From: Methylocystis bryophila
GTDB taxonomy: Bacteria; Pseudomonadota; Alphaproteobacteria; Rhizobiales; Beijerinckiaceae
Length of the DNA: 64,000 nt
Direction: 5' to 3'
Assembly (NCBI RefSeq): GCF_027925445.1
Contig: NZ_AP027149.1
Location: forward strand, 806,001-870,000
Numbering within the stretch: position 1 is the stretch's first letter; each line of letters opens with the position of its first letter. The notes beneath the pieces are model-generated. The model saw only the letters and a list, made by a program, of their open reading frames with translations. It was not told where the DNA came from and ran no database searches. This document shows, piece after piece, positions 44,940 to 55,000 of the stretch. A program made the position numbers and the translations under genes.

Positions 44940-46157
44940 ATGCCGCTCATGACGCTATGGAGCACGAGTCCGGCTGCTGTAGATCAGTTCACCATTGAAC
45001 AGGTAGTCGCCACGGCCGGCGATGGCGTCCTTAAAGACGGGTCAGTATGCTCGTCAGAGTTGCGCGGCTACCTTTCGCAGGTTCCGAGCGCTAAGCTCGA
45101 AAGCTACGTCGAGCGTTGCCTGGGATCTCCATTTCCTAAAGGCGGGATGGTGCTTCAGGACATTGTAAACGAGCTGGGTAGAAGACTGGACTACAGGGTA
45201 ACGAATGGACGCTACCAAGGGATTTCTGGTGCTATTGGGTTTGACGGTATTTGGTTGTCGCCAGAAGGTCACTCGATAGTCGCTGAGGTTAAGACCACAG
45301 ACGCATATCGGATATCGCTCGACACGATCGCTGCTTATCGAGATAAACTTCTTGCTGGCGGACAAATTACAAAGCCTGCATCCATTCTTATTGTCGTTGG
45401 ACGGGACGATACAGGTGAATTGGAGGCACAGGTTCGCGGATCTCGCCACGCCTGGGATATAAGACTAATCAGCGCTGATGCCCTGGTGAAGCTGGTAAAG
45501 CTTAAAGAAAGTGCGGATGGGCCAGAAACAGGGCGAAAGATTCGAAGCTTGCTTACGCCCATGGAGTACACGCGCCTTGATGGAATGATTGACGTGATGT
45601 TCACAACAGCAACGGATGTAGAGCAATCCAGCCAGGTTATTGAACCTGACACAGAGGAAACAACTGTCGCGTCGGCGACAAAAGTGCGGGTCAAGGGTAC
45701 CTGGGAATTTACAGATAGCAAGCTTCTTCAGGGCAAGAGAGAGGAGATCATAGCTGCACTCTCGAAAAAAACCGGGACAAAACTGATTCGGAAAAGCGCC
45801 TCCCTTTATTGGGATTCTGATCACACCGTGCGCATCGCTTGCACGATATCTAAACGCTATACCGCCAAGGGAGCTTACAGATATTGGTACGCGTATCATC
45901 CTGCCTGGGATGCGTTCCTCTCCGAAGGTAGTGTAGCATTCTTAGTTCTAGGGTGCATGGACTTACAGGCAGCTTTCGCGGTCCCATTTGACGTAATGCA
46001 TTCATTACGAGATGCCTTAAACATCACCGAACTCGAAAGCGGAACGATGTATTGGCATGTCCACTTAACCAAGAGCGCCGAGGGGATCTCGATGCTCCTG
46101 CCGAAGAAGGGGACGCCTATGTCGCTTGAGTCCTACAGGGTGCCCTTAGTGCCTTAA
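44940..46157 (+). CDS. Putative PD-(D/E)XK nuclease with C-terminal recognition-like domain (gene 2 of pair)
   Basis: 405 residues. The N-terminal half contains IGFDGIWLSPEGHSIVAEVK: Asp102, thirteen residues, Glu116-x-Lys118, with a preceding helix holding an acidic residue (MVLQDIVNELGRRLDYRV), as in type II restriction-like nucleases. A middle segment (about 195-240) is acidic. The C-terminal domain (about 245-405) has AYRYWYAYHPAWDAFLSEGS, then VAFLVLGCMDLQAAFAVPFD and ESGTMYWHVHLTKSAEGISM, a layout I have seen in restriction-type proteins but cannot name. The motif spacing equals that in gene 1. No methyltransferase is adjacent, which argues against a classical restriction-modification pair. 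The 3' end of tRNA-Leu lies 50 bp downstream. Confidence 0.65.
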   Translation: MPLMTLWSTSPAAVDQFTIEQVVATAGDGVLKDGSVCSSELRGYLSQVPSAKLESYVERCLGSPFPKGGMVLQDIVNELGRRLDYRVTNGRYQGISGAIGFDGIWLSPEGHSIVAEVKTTDAYRISLDTIAAYRDKLLAGGQITKPASILIVVGRDDTGELEAQVRGSRHAWDIRLISADALVKLVKLKESADGPETGRKIRSLLTPMEYTRLDGMIDVMFTTATDVEQSSQVIEPDTEETTVASATKVRVKGTWEFTDSKLLQGKREEIIAALSKKTGTKLIRKSASLYWDSDHTVRIACTISKRYTAKGAYRYWYAYHPAWDAFLSEGSVAFLVLGCMDLQAAFAVPFDVMHSLRDALNITELESGTMYWHVHLTKSAEGISMLLPKKGTPMSLESYRVPLVP

Positions 46158-46206
46158 CCCCACTTCCCTTCCAGCATTCGAAAAACAAATATGCTAGAAA
46201 TTCGTT

Positions 46207-46291
46207 TGGTGCGGTCGAGAGGACTCGAACCTCCACTGGTTGCCCAACTAGCACCTCAAGCTAGCGCGTCTACCAATTCCGCCACGACCGC
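46207..46291 (-). tRNA. tRNA-Leu (GAG)
   Basis: 85 nt on the minus strand with CCA encoded. The acceptor arm GCGGTCG pairs with the 3' end CGACCGC, then A and CCA. D arm TGGCGGAATTGGTAGACGCG, anticodon stem TAGC/GCTA around TTGAGGT (anticodon GAG), a short variable arm and T arm GGTTCGAGTCC. The 3' end faces the nuclease pair, the side on which integrating elements insert. Confidence 0.92.
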
Positions 46292-46598
46292 TCCGGGCGC
46301 TCTCGTCGAGCGCCAGAGGGGAGCCCTCTAACAAATCGGACTCGCGATGACAAGCGGATGTCGCGCTACTTTCTGCGAGAGGCTTGCCGCAAGAGAAACG
46401 CCTTGACGAGACGCGCGCGAGGCGCCGGTCGGCGCCGCCGCGCGAAACCTCCGCGACCTCGTCCTGGGGAGCCCGCGAAGCGGGCGTCTCGAGGGGTTAT
46501 GCGAAGAATCTCTTCAAATCGCATGGGGGCCCCATCCTTCGAGACGCGCCCTTCGAGACGCGCTCTGCGGGACGCTCCTCGGGATGAGGTCTGGAGCA
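46292..46598. other. Intergenic region between tRNA-Leu and dksA
   Basis: 307 bases with no gene. 46465-46598 is the dispersed repeat family C. Bases 46292-46460 are GC-rich with no recognisable element; plus-strand open frames here are compositional. Confidence 0.5.
46465..46598. repeat. Dispersed repeat, family C
   Basis: GAGCCCGCGAAGCGGGCGTC forms a seven-pair hairpin; further right CATCCTTCGAGACGCGCCC, TTCGAGACGCGC and GGACGCTCCTCGGGATGAGG form a long interrupted palindrome (CATCC...GGATG). Repeats built from CATCCT and CTTCGAGACGC units are common between genes in Hyphomicrobiales. It overlaps the 3' side of dksA. Confidence 0.6.
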
Positions 46599-47015
46599 TC
46601 AATCGTCGCGATAGACCTTCTCGCGGCGCTCGTGCCGTTCCTGCGCCTCGATCGACAAGGTCGCGATCGGGCGCGCGTCGAGGCGACGCAGCGAGATTGG
46701 CTCGCCTGTCTCCTCGCAGTAGCCGTAAACGCCATCGTCGAGGCGCGAGAGCGCCGCGTCGATTTTCGATATCAGCTTGCGCTGCCGGTCGCGCGAGCGC
46801 AGTTCTATGGACCGGTCCGTTTCGGATGAGGCGCGGTCCGCAAAGTCGGGATGGTTTTCATTGTCGCTTTGCAGCACGAGGAGCGTCTCCCGGCTTTCCT
46901 CGAGAATTTCATCCTTCCACGCCAGCAGCTTGCGTTTGAAATATTCCCTCTGCCGTTCGTTCATGAACGGCTCCTCTTCCGAGGGCCTGTAGTCCTTGTC
47001 GAGCTCGACCGCCAT
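46599..47015 (-). CDS. dksA: RNA polymerase-binding transcription factor DksA
   Basis: 138 residues from ATG 47015 (MAVELDKDYRPSEEEP), the usual rhizobial start; the frame is open to 47039. A coiled coil (about 25-90; ERQREYFKRKLLAWKDEILE) inserts in the RNA polymerase secondary channel, with acidic tip residues in DNENHPDFADRASSETDRSI. The C-terminal finger keeps one cysteine only: YCEETGEPISLRRLDARPIA then TLSIEAQERHE, so T, S and A replace the other three zinc ligands. This zinc-free form is known in alphaproteobacteria. It mediates (p)ppGpp-dependent transcription control. Confidence 0.93.
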   Translation of the reverse strand: MAVELDKDYRPSEEEPFMNERQREYFKRKLLAWKDEILEESRETLLVLQSDNENHPDFADRASSETDRSIELRSRDRQRKLISKIDAALSRLDDGVYGYCEETGEPISLRRLDARPIATLSIEAQERHERREKVYRDD

Positions 47016-47113
47016 TGCAGCGTATCCCCGTTGCGCCATAGGCGGCGCCTATATAAACGCGACGTGAGAGGCTTACAATTGTCTTTACGATCCGTATCTT
47101 CACCAGCTGGCTC

Positions 47114-48448
47114 TCAAATGCCTCCCGAACGGGACGAGAAGGTCACGCCGGACACGAGCATCGCCGGCGCCGCGCCAAATCCCTCATCCCGCAGCGACCG
47201 CCATGTCGGCTCGGCCGGCCCGAGCGCTTCGATCTTGGCGAAAAGCGCGGCGAGGCTCTGATTGAATCTCAGGTTGCGCGCCGGCGCGACGATGCGGCCG
47301 TCCTCGATGAGGAAGTTGCCGTCGCGGGTCAGTCCCGTGAGCAGCAGGGAGCGCGGGTCAAGCATGTTCGTGTACCAGAGACGCGTCACGAGAAGACCGC
47401 GCTTCGTCGCGCGAATCATCTCCTCGATTGGCGTCGAGCCGCCTTCCATCCGAAAGCTCGAAGCGCTGGGAATGGGCGCCTCGCCGCGTTTCTTGGCGTA
47501 GGCTCGGTCCAGAAACAGCGAGACGAGCCTGCCGTTCTCGATCCAGGCCCGCGGCCGCTGCGGGGCGCCTTCGAAACCAATCGCTTTCTGCGGCGCAATG
47601 AGGTCGTTGGGATCGGATCGCAAGGTGAGCTTCTCGTCGAACAGCCCTTCGCCCCGGAGATTGCCCCCGCCCTTGCGCGAGAAAAAGCTGCGCCCCTCGT
47701 CAGCGGAGCGGGCGTCGAGCGCGTGAAGCAGCCAGGAAGCGAGCTCCGCCGTCGCCTCGGGCTCGAAGACCACCGTCCAGCTCCCCGGGTCGAGATCGCG
47801 AGGCTCCTGCGACCAGGCGGCCTTGTCGCAGGCGTGGCGAGCCAGCGCGGCCGCGTTGAGGCCGGCGGCTTGAATCGTCTTGGCGCCGGCCCAGCCCGAC
47901 CAAGCGTCGTTTCGGTTGCGCGCGGTCGTCGAAAGCTCGATCGCGCTTTGTCGTTCGTAGGAAAAAAGGCCGGCGCTGGTCGCGCGCGCGAAGAATGACG
48001 CGCCGCTCGCGACCTGACCGAAGGCCGCAACCTCGCTCGCCCGCGACTGCGCGATCGCGGAGCCCGCGAAGGACGCGAGCGCGTCGAGGCCGAGCGCCGC
48101 CGTATTCTCGCAGAAGAGATTGGATCGCGCGTAACGTTGGGGTCCGAGCGGCGGCACATAATCCGGGTCCTGAGGCAGCGCGCGCGCGATCTCCTCGGCT
48201 TTCGCGAGCGCGCGCAGTCCCGCGGCCTCGTCGACGGAGGCGATCTCGACCAGGCCGACGCGTTCTTGCGCATGGGCCGAGACACGCAGCGTCAGCCATT
48301 CGGCCGTGCGGTTCGTCGTCGCGCCGCCATTCGCGAAACGCAAATTATGCTCCCGTCCGCCGCGAAGCACGATCTCGCAACCGTCGCTCTTCGATCCGGC
48401 CAGCAACCGGTCGGCGATCGAACGAACCTCTCGACGCGAAAGCAGCAA
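47114..48448 (-). CDS. TldD/PmbA-family metalloprotease
   Basis: 444 residues from TTG 48448, chosen because AGGAGG lies six bases upstream and the product then begins LLSRREVRSIADRLL, as in relatives; the frame is open to 48814. Family landmarks: ANGGATTNRTAEWLTLRVSA, ERVGLVEIASVDEAAGLRAL, TVVFEPEATAELASWLLHAL, FRMEGGSTPIEEMIRATKRG, LLVTRLWYTNMLDPRSLLLT, then GLTRDGNFLIEDGRI. The HExxxH of TldD is absent, as in the PmbA-like partner subunit, so alone it is probably not proteolytic. Such pairs mature microcins and degrade CcdA; single-gene members occur widely. No TldD lies beside it. Confidence 0.85.
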   Translation of the reverse strand: MLLSRREVRSIADRLLAGSKSDGCEIVLRGGREHNLRFANGGATTNRTAEWLTLRVSAHAQERVGLVEIASVDEAAGLRALAKAEEIARALPQDPDYVPPLGPQRYARSNLFCENTAALGLDALASFAGSAIAQSRASEVAAFGQVASGASFFARATSAGLFSYERQSAIELSTTARNRNDAWSGWAGAKTIQAAGLNAAALARHACDKAAWSQEPRDLDPGSWTVVFEPEATAELASWLLHALDARSADEGRSFFSRKGGGNLRGEGLFDEKLTLRSDPNDLIAPQKAIGFEGAPQRPRAWIENGRLVSLFLDRAYAKKRGEAPIPSASSFRMEGGSTPIEEMIRATKRGLLVTRLWYTNMLDPRSLLLTGLTRDGNFLIEDGRIVAPARNLRFNQSLAALFAKIEALGPAEPTWRSLRDEGFGAAPAMLVSGVTFSSRSGGI

Positions 48449-49060
48449 GCCGCCCTCCTCATTGCCGCGGCGCCGCGGACGCCGCGGCGAGTCAGGCGTC
48501 TCTGATGCCGCCAAGACGCCCGTATAGCACATGAATTCCCGCTCGAAGGCCCGCGAGACGGAGGGCGGCGAACGAAGCCAAGGCCCTGAGGATCGCGCGC
48601 GTCCCGCGATCGACGCCCGCCAAGAGCCGCAATTCAGCAATAGACCGCACAGACGGGACATAGCGGGGCCATCCTGCGCTGCGAAATAGCGGCGTTCCCG
48701 AGTGGTTGAGTTCCAGGTGGGGCGGGTGGTAAAAACCACGAAGCTCGGGGCCGACAGGGCACAGCTTGCGACAAGGCGGCGTTCGCGAGTTCGTTCCCCT
48801 CGCCGAAGAAGCAAGCGGTTCCCGCCTTGGTCGGGCGCCGCGTCGAGCCGCCGGTCAGGGCGGGCGAGCTCTACGACACGCCGCAGACCCGACCTGGAGC
48901 GTCACGGCTTGAGGAAGCTGCGGATTTCATGGATTTTCGACTTGGTGAGCGAGGGCGCGTGCGAGCGCGGCGGGCGCTGCGCGACCCTGCGGCGGATACG
49001 GGGACGTTTCGCCGTCGGACGGGCGAATCCTCGCGCCTGCGCGGGTCGGCCCCATCAAGC
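48449..49060. other. Divergent intergenic region
   Basis: 612 bases between the TldD/PmbA gene (minus) and the NodT-like gene (plus). Both frames continue open into this zone (to 48814 and from 48827), so a start upstream of those I chose cannot be excluded. GTGGTAAAAACCAC at 48727-48740 is a perfect palindrome and might be an operator for the efflux operon. No RNA gene recognised. Confidence 0.45.
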
Positions 49061-50647
49061 GTGGCGCGAAATCTCTTGAGGTCACAGCTCCGCTCACGCC
49101 CATTTCTCGCTCTGGCCGCCTGCGTCGCCGTCTCGGGTTTGGCGGGCTGCAATCTCGACTGGGAGAAGCCGGATCTCAGCATGCCCCCGCCCGAGCGATT
49201 CCGGGAGGCGAAGCCGCGCTCCGCGCCACCCATCGGCGCGGCGCACGACTTTTCCGCGCGGTTCGGGTCGCGCGAGCTCGTCACGCTCGTCGATCGCGCG
49301 TTGGAGAACAACAACGACATCGCCGCCGCGGTGGCCCGCATCCAGGAGGCCGACGCCCAGGCGCGCGTTTCGAGCGCGGCGCTCTGGCCGTCGCTCTCGA
49401 CCCCGAACACGTTTCAGCAGACCCGTATTCCTGGCACTGCGCTCAGCGCGAGTCCAGGATCGGGCTCCAGCGCGCTAGCGCAGTCCTACCGGCAGTCCGG
49501 CCAAGGAAACGTCTCCAGCGCGTCGAGCAGCTCCAGCAGCTTTTCCGCCCAGCGCGTCAATCTTTGGAAGCTCGGGCTCACCGCGAGCTACACGATCGAC
49601 TTCTGGGGCGTGAACGACGACGCCTCGAAAGCCGCTCGGCTGCTCGCCAATGCGAGCCACTTCGATCGCAACGTCGTCGAGATGACGACGATCGCCTCGG
49701 TTTTCAGCACCTATTTCATCGTGTTGAACGCCCAGGATCTGCTGCGCATCGCGCATGACAACGTCCGCATCGCCACGGAAGTGCTGAACGCCATTAAGTT
49801 CCGGCTCCAAGTGGGAACGGCGACGGTTTTTGACGTCGCGCTGCAGGAAACCGTCGTCGACACGCAGCGCGCCAACATTCCCGTGCTCGAGGAGACGCTG
49901 CACCAACAGCGCAATCTTCTTGCCGTGCTCTTGGGACAGACGCCGGAGAGCCTCAAAACGACGGGCTCCTCGCTCAAGTCGCTGCACTTCCCGAGCGTGC
50001 AGCCCGGACTTCCGTCGGAAGTCCTGCTGCGCCGTCCCGATGTCGCGGAGGCCGAAGCGAAGCTTGCTTCTGAGGAATTTTCGGTGCTGCAGGCGCGCGC
50101 CGCCTTTTTCCCGACCTTCACTTTGACGGCGCCTTACTATGGCGTTCAGTCGATCGTCACCAAATATCTGCTGCAACCCGAGGCGATTGCCTGGCAATTG
50201 GTGGGAGGCATCGCGCAGCCAATCTTCGACGGCTACAATCTGCAAGGTCAATATATGCTGCAGCAAGGCAAATATAGCGAGTTGGCCGCCAATTACCGCA
50301 AGCAGATTCTGACCTCGCTGTCGGACACGGAGAACGCGTTGATCGCGATCAGCGAAACAGGCAAGGAGCTCAAGATCGACCAAGAAGGCGTGGACGCCGC
50401 GAAACGGGCTCTTGATGCGGCGCAAGCGCGCCTGCGCGAAGGCACGATCGACATCGTCACAATGTCGACGACCCAAAACACCTATTTTCAGAATCTCTAT
50501 ATCCTGGAGCAGACGCGATTGTTGCATTTCCAGGCTGCTTCGAGCCTCTATCAGGCGCTGGGGGGCGGTTGGTCGCCGACGACGCGCGAGAAGGAGATCG
50601 CCGCCGCCAACGCGGCCTATGAGGCCGACAAGGGCTTTTTCCCATGA
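49061..50647 (+). CDS. NodT-family outer membrane factor of RND efflux system
   Basis: About 528 residues from GTG 49061; the start is uncertain (frame open from 48827), but a lipoprotein signal requires a start near here: LALAACVAVSGLAGC has the lipobox with Cys30. OEP repeats follow: SRELVTLVDRALENNNDIAA, AAVARIQEADAQARVSSAAL, and the second repeat SEEFSVLQARAAFFPTFTLT. A Ser-rich insert lies near 125-165 (SSASSSSSSFSAQ). It forms the trimeric TolC-like outer membrane duct. The stop overlaps the next gene's start (ATGA), so expression with the adaptor is coupled. Confidence 0.88.
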   Translation: MARNLLRSQLRSRPFLALAACVAVSGLAGCNLDWEKPDLSMPPPERFREAKPRSAPPIGAAHDFSARFGSRELVTLVDRALENNNDIAAAVARIQEADAQARVSSAALWPSLSTPNTFQQTRIPGTALSASPGSGSSALAQSYRQSGQGNVSSASSSSSSFSAQRVNLWKLGLTASYTIDFWGVNDDASKAARLLANASHFDRNVVEMTTIASVFSTYFIVLNAQDLLRIAHDNVRIATEVLNAIKFRLQVGTATVFDVALQETVVDTQRANIPVLEETLHQQRNLLAVLLGQTPESLKTTGSSLKSLHFPSVQPGLPSEVLLRRPDVAEAEAKLASEEFSVLQARAAFFPTFTLTAPYYGVQSIVTKYLLQPEAIAWQLVGGIAQPIFDGYNLQGQYMLQQGKYSELAANYRKQILTSLSDTENALIAISETGKELKIDQEGVDAAKRALDAAQARLREGTIDIVTMSTTQNTYFQNLYILEQTRLLHFQAASSLYQALGGGWSPTTREKEIAAANAAYEADKGFFP

Positions 50648-52065
50648 TCGCCATCTCGAGAAAGACGATTTTGATCGGGCTTTGCATCTGCGCCGTCGCG
50701 GGCGCCGGTTATTGGTGGGCGGGCCGTTACGGCGACGACGCCTCGCCGGGCGGCGGCGGAAAGGGCAAGCGCCTTGGGCAGGAGGTTCCGGTCCGCAGAG
50801 CCGTGGCGCGGGCGGAGGACGTTCCCGTGACGATTGACGCGATCGGCACGGTTCAGGCGTTGAACACCGCGACGATCCGCACGCAGGTCGACGGCCGTCT
50901 CACCGCGCTCCATGTCACCGAGGGCGAGGACGTGAGGAAGGGCGAGATCGTCGCTGAGATCGAGCCCAATCTCTATCAGGCTCAATATGATCAGGCCGTC
51001 GCCAAGAAAGCGCAGGACGAGGCCAATCTGGCCAATGCGCGCATCGATCTCGTTCGTTACGAAAAGCTTGCCGCGAGCAATTACGGCTCTCAGCAGCAGT
51101 TCATGACGCAGAAATTTCTCGTGGCGCAGCTCGAGGCGCTGGTGAAGACCGATCAGGCCCTCATCGACAGCGCGAGAACCACGCTCGGCTATTGCAAGAT
51201 CCCTTCGCCGATCGAGGGACGCGTCGGCATTCGCAACGTGGACGTCGGCAACATCCTGCACGCCTCGGATCAGCTCGGCATCCTCAACGTCACGCAGCTC
51301 AAGCCGATCTATGTGGTTTTCGTGATCCCTCAGGAGAAGCTGCTCTCCGTGCAGAACGCCGTCGCCCGCGGCAGCAAGAAAGTGACCGCGCTCGGGCCCG
51401 ACAATCAAACGGAGATCGACCCGGGCCATCCGGGCGAGGTCACGGCCATCGACAATCAGATCGATCAAACGACCGGCACGGCGAAAATAAAGGCGACCTT
51501 CGCCAATCAGTCGCTGAGACTTTGGCCCGGTCAATTCGTGAACGTCCGAATGGTCGTCGACACGCTCAAGAACGCCGTCGTCGTGCCGGCGACGGCGATC
51601 CGGCCGGGTCCGAGCGGACCTTATGTGTATCTCCTCACCAACGGCGACGTCGCGATCACGAAAAACGTCAAGGTCGGCCAGCAGGACGAAAACATCGCGG
51701 TCGTCGCCTCTGGTCTGAAGGCGGGCGACACGGTCCTCACGAGCGGATTTGGGCGGCTTGCGGACGGCGCGAAAGTGCGCGTGGTCTCCGACGAGCCTCC
51801 CGTCGCCGAGGCCCCGGGAGAAAAACAGGCGAGCGACAATGCCGGGCAGAATTCCGGGGGGCTCGCGCCGGCGAGAGGGGAACGCAGGCGACATCGCGAA
51901 AGCGGCGGCGGCGCAAATGGGATTTCACGCGGGCAGGAAGGGGGCGCGTTGCGACCCGACGGCGCAGGCGCCACGGCGCCCGCCGCGCCGCCGCCTCTCC
52001 CGAAGCCCGAGGATAATCTGAAACGGAGCGAGCCCGCGCAAGCCGCGGGCCCGCCGCGACCCTAG
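50644..52065 (+). CDS. mdtA: RND efflux periplasmic adaptor (MdtA-like)
   Basis: 473 residues. One N-terminal membrane anchor (ILIGLCICAVAGAGYWWAG), then the adaptor layout: TIRTQVDGRLTALHVTEGED (lipoyl half), a helical hairpin (YQAQYDQAVAKKAQDEANLA), and KIPSPIEGRVGIRNVDVGNI, VVFVIPQEKLLSV, QTTGTAKIKATFANQSLRLW, PGQFVNVRMVVDTLKNAVVV. The last 85 or so residues (from DEPPVAEAPGEKQ on) are basic, then proline-rich (APAAPPPLPKPEDN), and exceed the usual family length of about 390-415. It couples the permeases to the outer membrane duct. Confidence 0.92.
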   Translation: MIAISRKTILIGLCICAVAGAGYWWAGRYGDDASPGGGGKGKRLGQEVPVRRAVARAEDVPVTIDAIGTVQALNTATIRTQVDGRLTALHVTEGEDVRKGEIVAEIEPNLYQAQYDQAVAKKAQDEANLANARIDLVRYEKLAASNYGSQQQFMTQKFLVAQLEALVKTDQALIDSARTTLGYCKIPSPIEGRVGIRNVDVGNILHASDQLGILNVTQLKPIYVVFVIPQEKLLSVQNAVARGSKKVTALGPDNQTEIDPGHPGEVTAIDNQIDQTTGTAKIKATFANQSLRLWPGQFVNVRMVVDTLKNAVVVPATAIRPGPSGPYVYLLTNGDVAITKNVKVGQQDENIAVVASGLKAGDTVLTSGFGRLADGAKVRVVSDEPPVAEAPGEKQASDNAGQNSGGLAPARGERRRHRESGGGANGISRGQEGGALRPDGAGATAPAAPPPLPKPEDNLKRSEPAQAAGPPRP

Positions 52066-52073
52066 GTCGAGCC

Positions 52074-55000
52074 ATGAATATTTCAGCGCCCTTTATTCGC
52101 CGGCCGGTCGCGACGACGCTTCTGGCGTTCGCCGTGCTGCTCGCCGGCGTCGGCGGCTATTTGCGCTTGCCCGTCTCGCCTTTGCCGCAGGTGGACTTTC
52201 CCACGATCCAGGTAACGACGCAGCTTCCCGGCGCCAATCCCGACACGATCGCCTCGCTCGTGACCGCCTCGCTCGAACGCCAGTTCGGGCAGATTCCCTC
52301 GCTGACGACGATGACGTCGCAGAGCGCCTTCGGCTTCTCGCAGATCACGCTGCAATTCGAGCTCGATCGAGACATCGACGCCGCGGCGCAGGACGTGCAG
52401 TCGGCGATCAATGCCGCGGCCTCGACCTTGCCGCGCAACCTCCCCTATCCGCCCGTCTACGCGAAGGTCAATCCCGCCGATACGCCGATCGTCACACTGG
52501 TTCTGCGCTCCAAATCCGCCACCTTGCGCGCGATGAGCGATCTTGCCGACACGCAGCTTGCGCCCAAGCTCTCGGAAGTGACGGGCGTCGGGCGGGTGCT
52601 GGTCGAGGGCGGCGTGCGGCCGGCCATTCGCGTCCAGGCCGATCTCGCGCGGCTCGCCGCCAATCGCATGAGCATGGACGACCTGCGCTTGGCCATCGCC
52701 GCCGCCAATGTCGCCGGCGCCAAGGGATCGCTCGACGGCGCGCGACAATCCTACACGCTCGACGCCAACGATCAGATTCTGGAGGCCAACCAGTACAAGA
52801 ATGTGGTCGTCAATTGGGTTGCGGGCCGGCCCGTCATGCTCAAGGACGTGGCCAATGTCGTTGAGGGACTCGAGAACAGCCGCGTCGGCGGCTGGTACAA
52901 CGGCGAGCCTGCGGTGATTCTCGACGTCTATCGTCAACCCGGCGCCAATATCATCGGCACGGTCGAGGCGCTGAAGAAGGAATTGCCGCATCTGCAAAGC
53001 GCTCTGCCGAGCGGGATCGTCCTCGACATCGTGAACGACCGAACCGGCACCATCCGCGCCTCGATCGCCGATGTTGAATTCACGCTCGTCGTCGCCGTCG
53101 TTCTCGTCGTTCTCGTCGTGCTGCTCTTCTTGCGTAGCCTGCGCGCGACGATCATCGCCGGCATCAGCCTGCCGCTGTCGATCGTCGCGACCTTCGCGAT
53201 GATGTGGTCGGCCAATCTCTGGTCCAGGGGATTTTCGCTCGACAATCTCTCCTTGATGGCGCTCACGATCGGCACGGGCTTCGTCGTCGACGATGCGATC
53301 GTCATGATCGAGAACATCGTGCGCAACATGGAGAAGGGCAAGACGCCGCTCGCAGCCGCCTTGGACGGCGCGCGCGAGATCGGCTTCACCGTCGTGTCGC
53401 TCACTGTGTCGCTGATCGCGGTCTTCATCCCGCTTCTGTTCATGACCGGCATCGTCGGGCGCATGTTCCGCGAGTTCGCGATGACCCTGACGATGGCGGT
53501 CGTCGTCTCCGCGATCGTTTCTTTGACCCTGACGCCGATGCTTTGCTCCCGTCTGCTCCGCCCCTTGGGTCATGGAGGCGGGGGGCATGAGGAAAATCCC
53601 TCGTCATGGCTGGATCGGTTCTATCAGCGGACGCTTGACTGGTCGCTTAGGCGTCAGCCTTTCATCCTGATGCTGACCGTCGCGACCTTCGCTCTGACCA
53701 TCGCGCTCTACGTCTTCATTCCGAAGGGCTTCCTGCCGCGGCAGGACACGGGCGTGCTATCGGTCGTCCTGGAAGCGGCGCCCGACGTTTCCTACGATGC
53801 GATCAAGAAGATGCAAAAAGACGTCGCGCAAATTTTCCGCAAGGATAAGGATGTCGCGGGCGTCGCCTCGGTGCTGGGCGTGGGTCCCTTGAATCCGACG
53901 ACCAACGTCGGACATTTCACGGTGATCCTGCAGGAGGAGGGCCATCGATCGAACAGCGCGGACGTCATCGCCGACCGGCTGAAGAGGGAAGCCGAGACGA
54001 TCCCCGGCGCCACGCTTTACATCGAGCCCGTTCAAGACATTCAAATCACGACGAAAGCCAGCCGATCGCAATATCAATACACGATCACCACGGCCGACAA
54101 CGAAGAGCTTATGCATTGGACGGAGAAGCTCGTCGACGCGCTGCGCGACGAGCCCGCCTTGCGCAATGTCGCTGCTGAAACACAGAGCGGGGGCCTGCGC
54201 AACGTCGTGCGCATCGACCGGGAAACCATGGGGCGGCTAGGCATATCCATGCAGAACGTCGATGACGTGCTCAACGACGCGTTCGGTCAAAGGCAGATCT
54301 CGATTATCTATACGCAATCCAATCAGTATCGCGTGATCCTCGAAGCCTCGGAACATTATCAACGCGATCCGAAGGCTCTGGACAAGCTCTATGTCGCTGC
54401 GCCCGGCGGCGGCGCGCAGGCGCCCTTGTCGGCGATCGTTCACGTCGACAAGGTCGACGCCCCACTGTCGGTCGCGCATCAAGAGCAGTTTCCGGCTTCG
54501 ACGATCAGCTTCGATCTCGCCAACAACGCCTCTCTCGGCGACGCCTTGAAGGTCATCGCCAGGGTGCAGAGGCAAATCGACCTGCCGTCCGCGATCCTCG
54601 GCTCCTTCAGCGGCGACGCCGCCGAGTTCGATAAATCGCTGCAAAGCGAGCCTTATCTGATCCTCGCTGCGGTCATCGCGATCTACATCGTGCTCGGCGT
54701 CCTCTACGAGAGCTTCATTCATCCCTTCACCGTGCTGACGACCTTGCCGTCAGCCGGCGTGGGCGCATTGCTCGCCTTGATGCTCTTCCGCCTCGACCTT
54801 TCCGTCGTGGCCTTGATCGGCATCGTCCTCCTCATGGGCATCGTCAAGAAGAACGCGATCATGATGATCGACTTCGCGCTCGATATCGAACGAAGCGAGG
54901 GCGTCTCGCCCGAAGAGTCGATCGTGCGCTCCTGTCATTTGCGCTTTCGCCCGATCATGATGACGACGCTCGCCGCATTGCTCGGCGCGCTGCCGCTCGC

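Noticed and set aside
46200..46300. Search for an att duplicate of the tRNA-Leu 3' end near the left edge of the nuclease pair (44083-44130)
   Set aside because: No stretch resembling TGGTGCGGTCGAGAGG was found there, so site-specific integration is not supported for that insert.
48685..48760. tRNA-Ser-like start (CCCGAGTGGTTGAG)
   Set aside because: No matching acceptor 3' strand, anticodon arm or T arm follows within tRNA length.
52083..53588. 501-codon minus-strand frame, and similar ones at 50617-51894 and 55979-57235
   Set aside because: All antisense to the RND adaptor and permease genes and dominated by charged low-complexity sequence.
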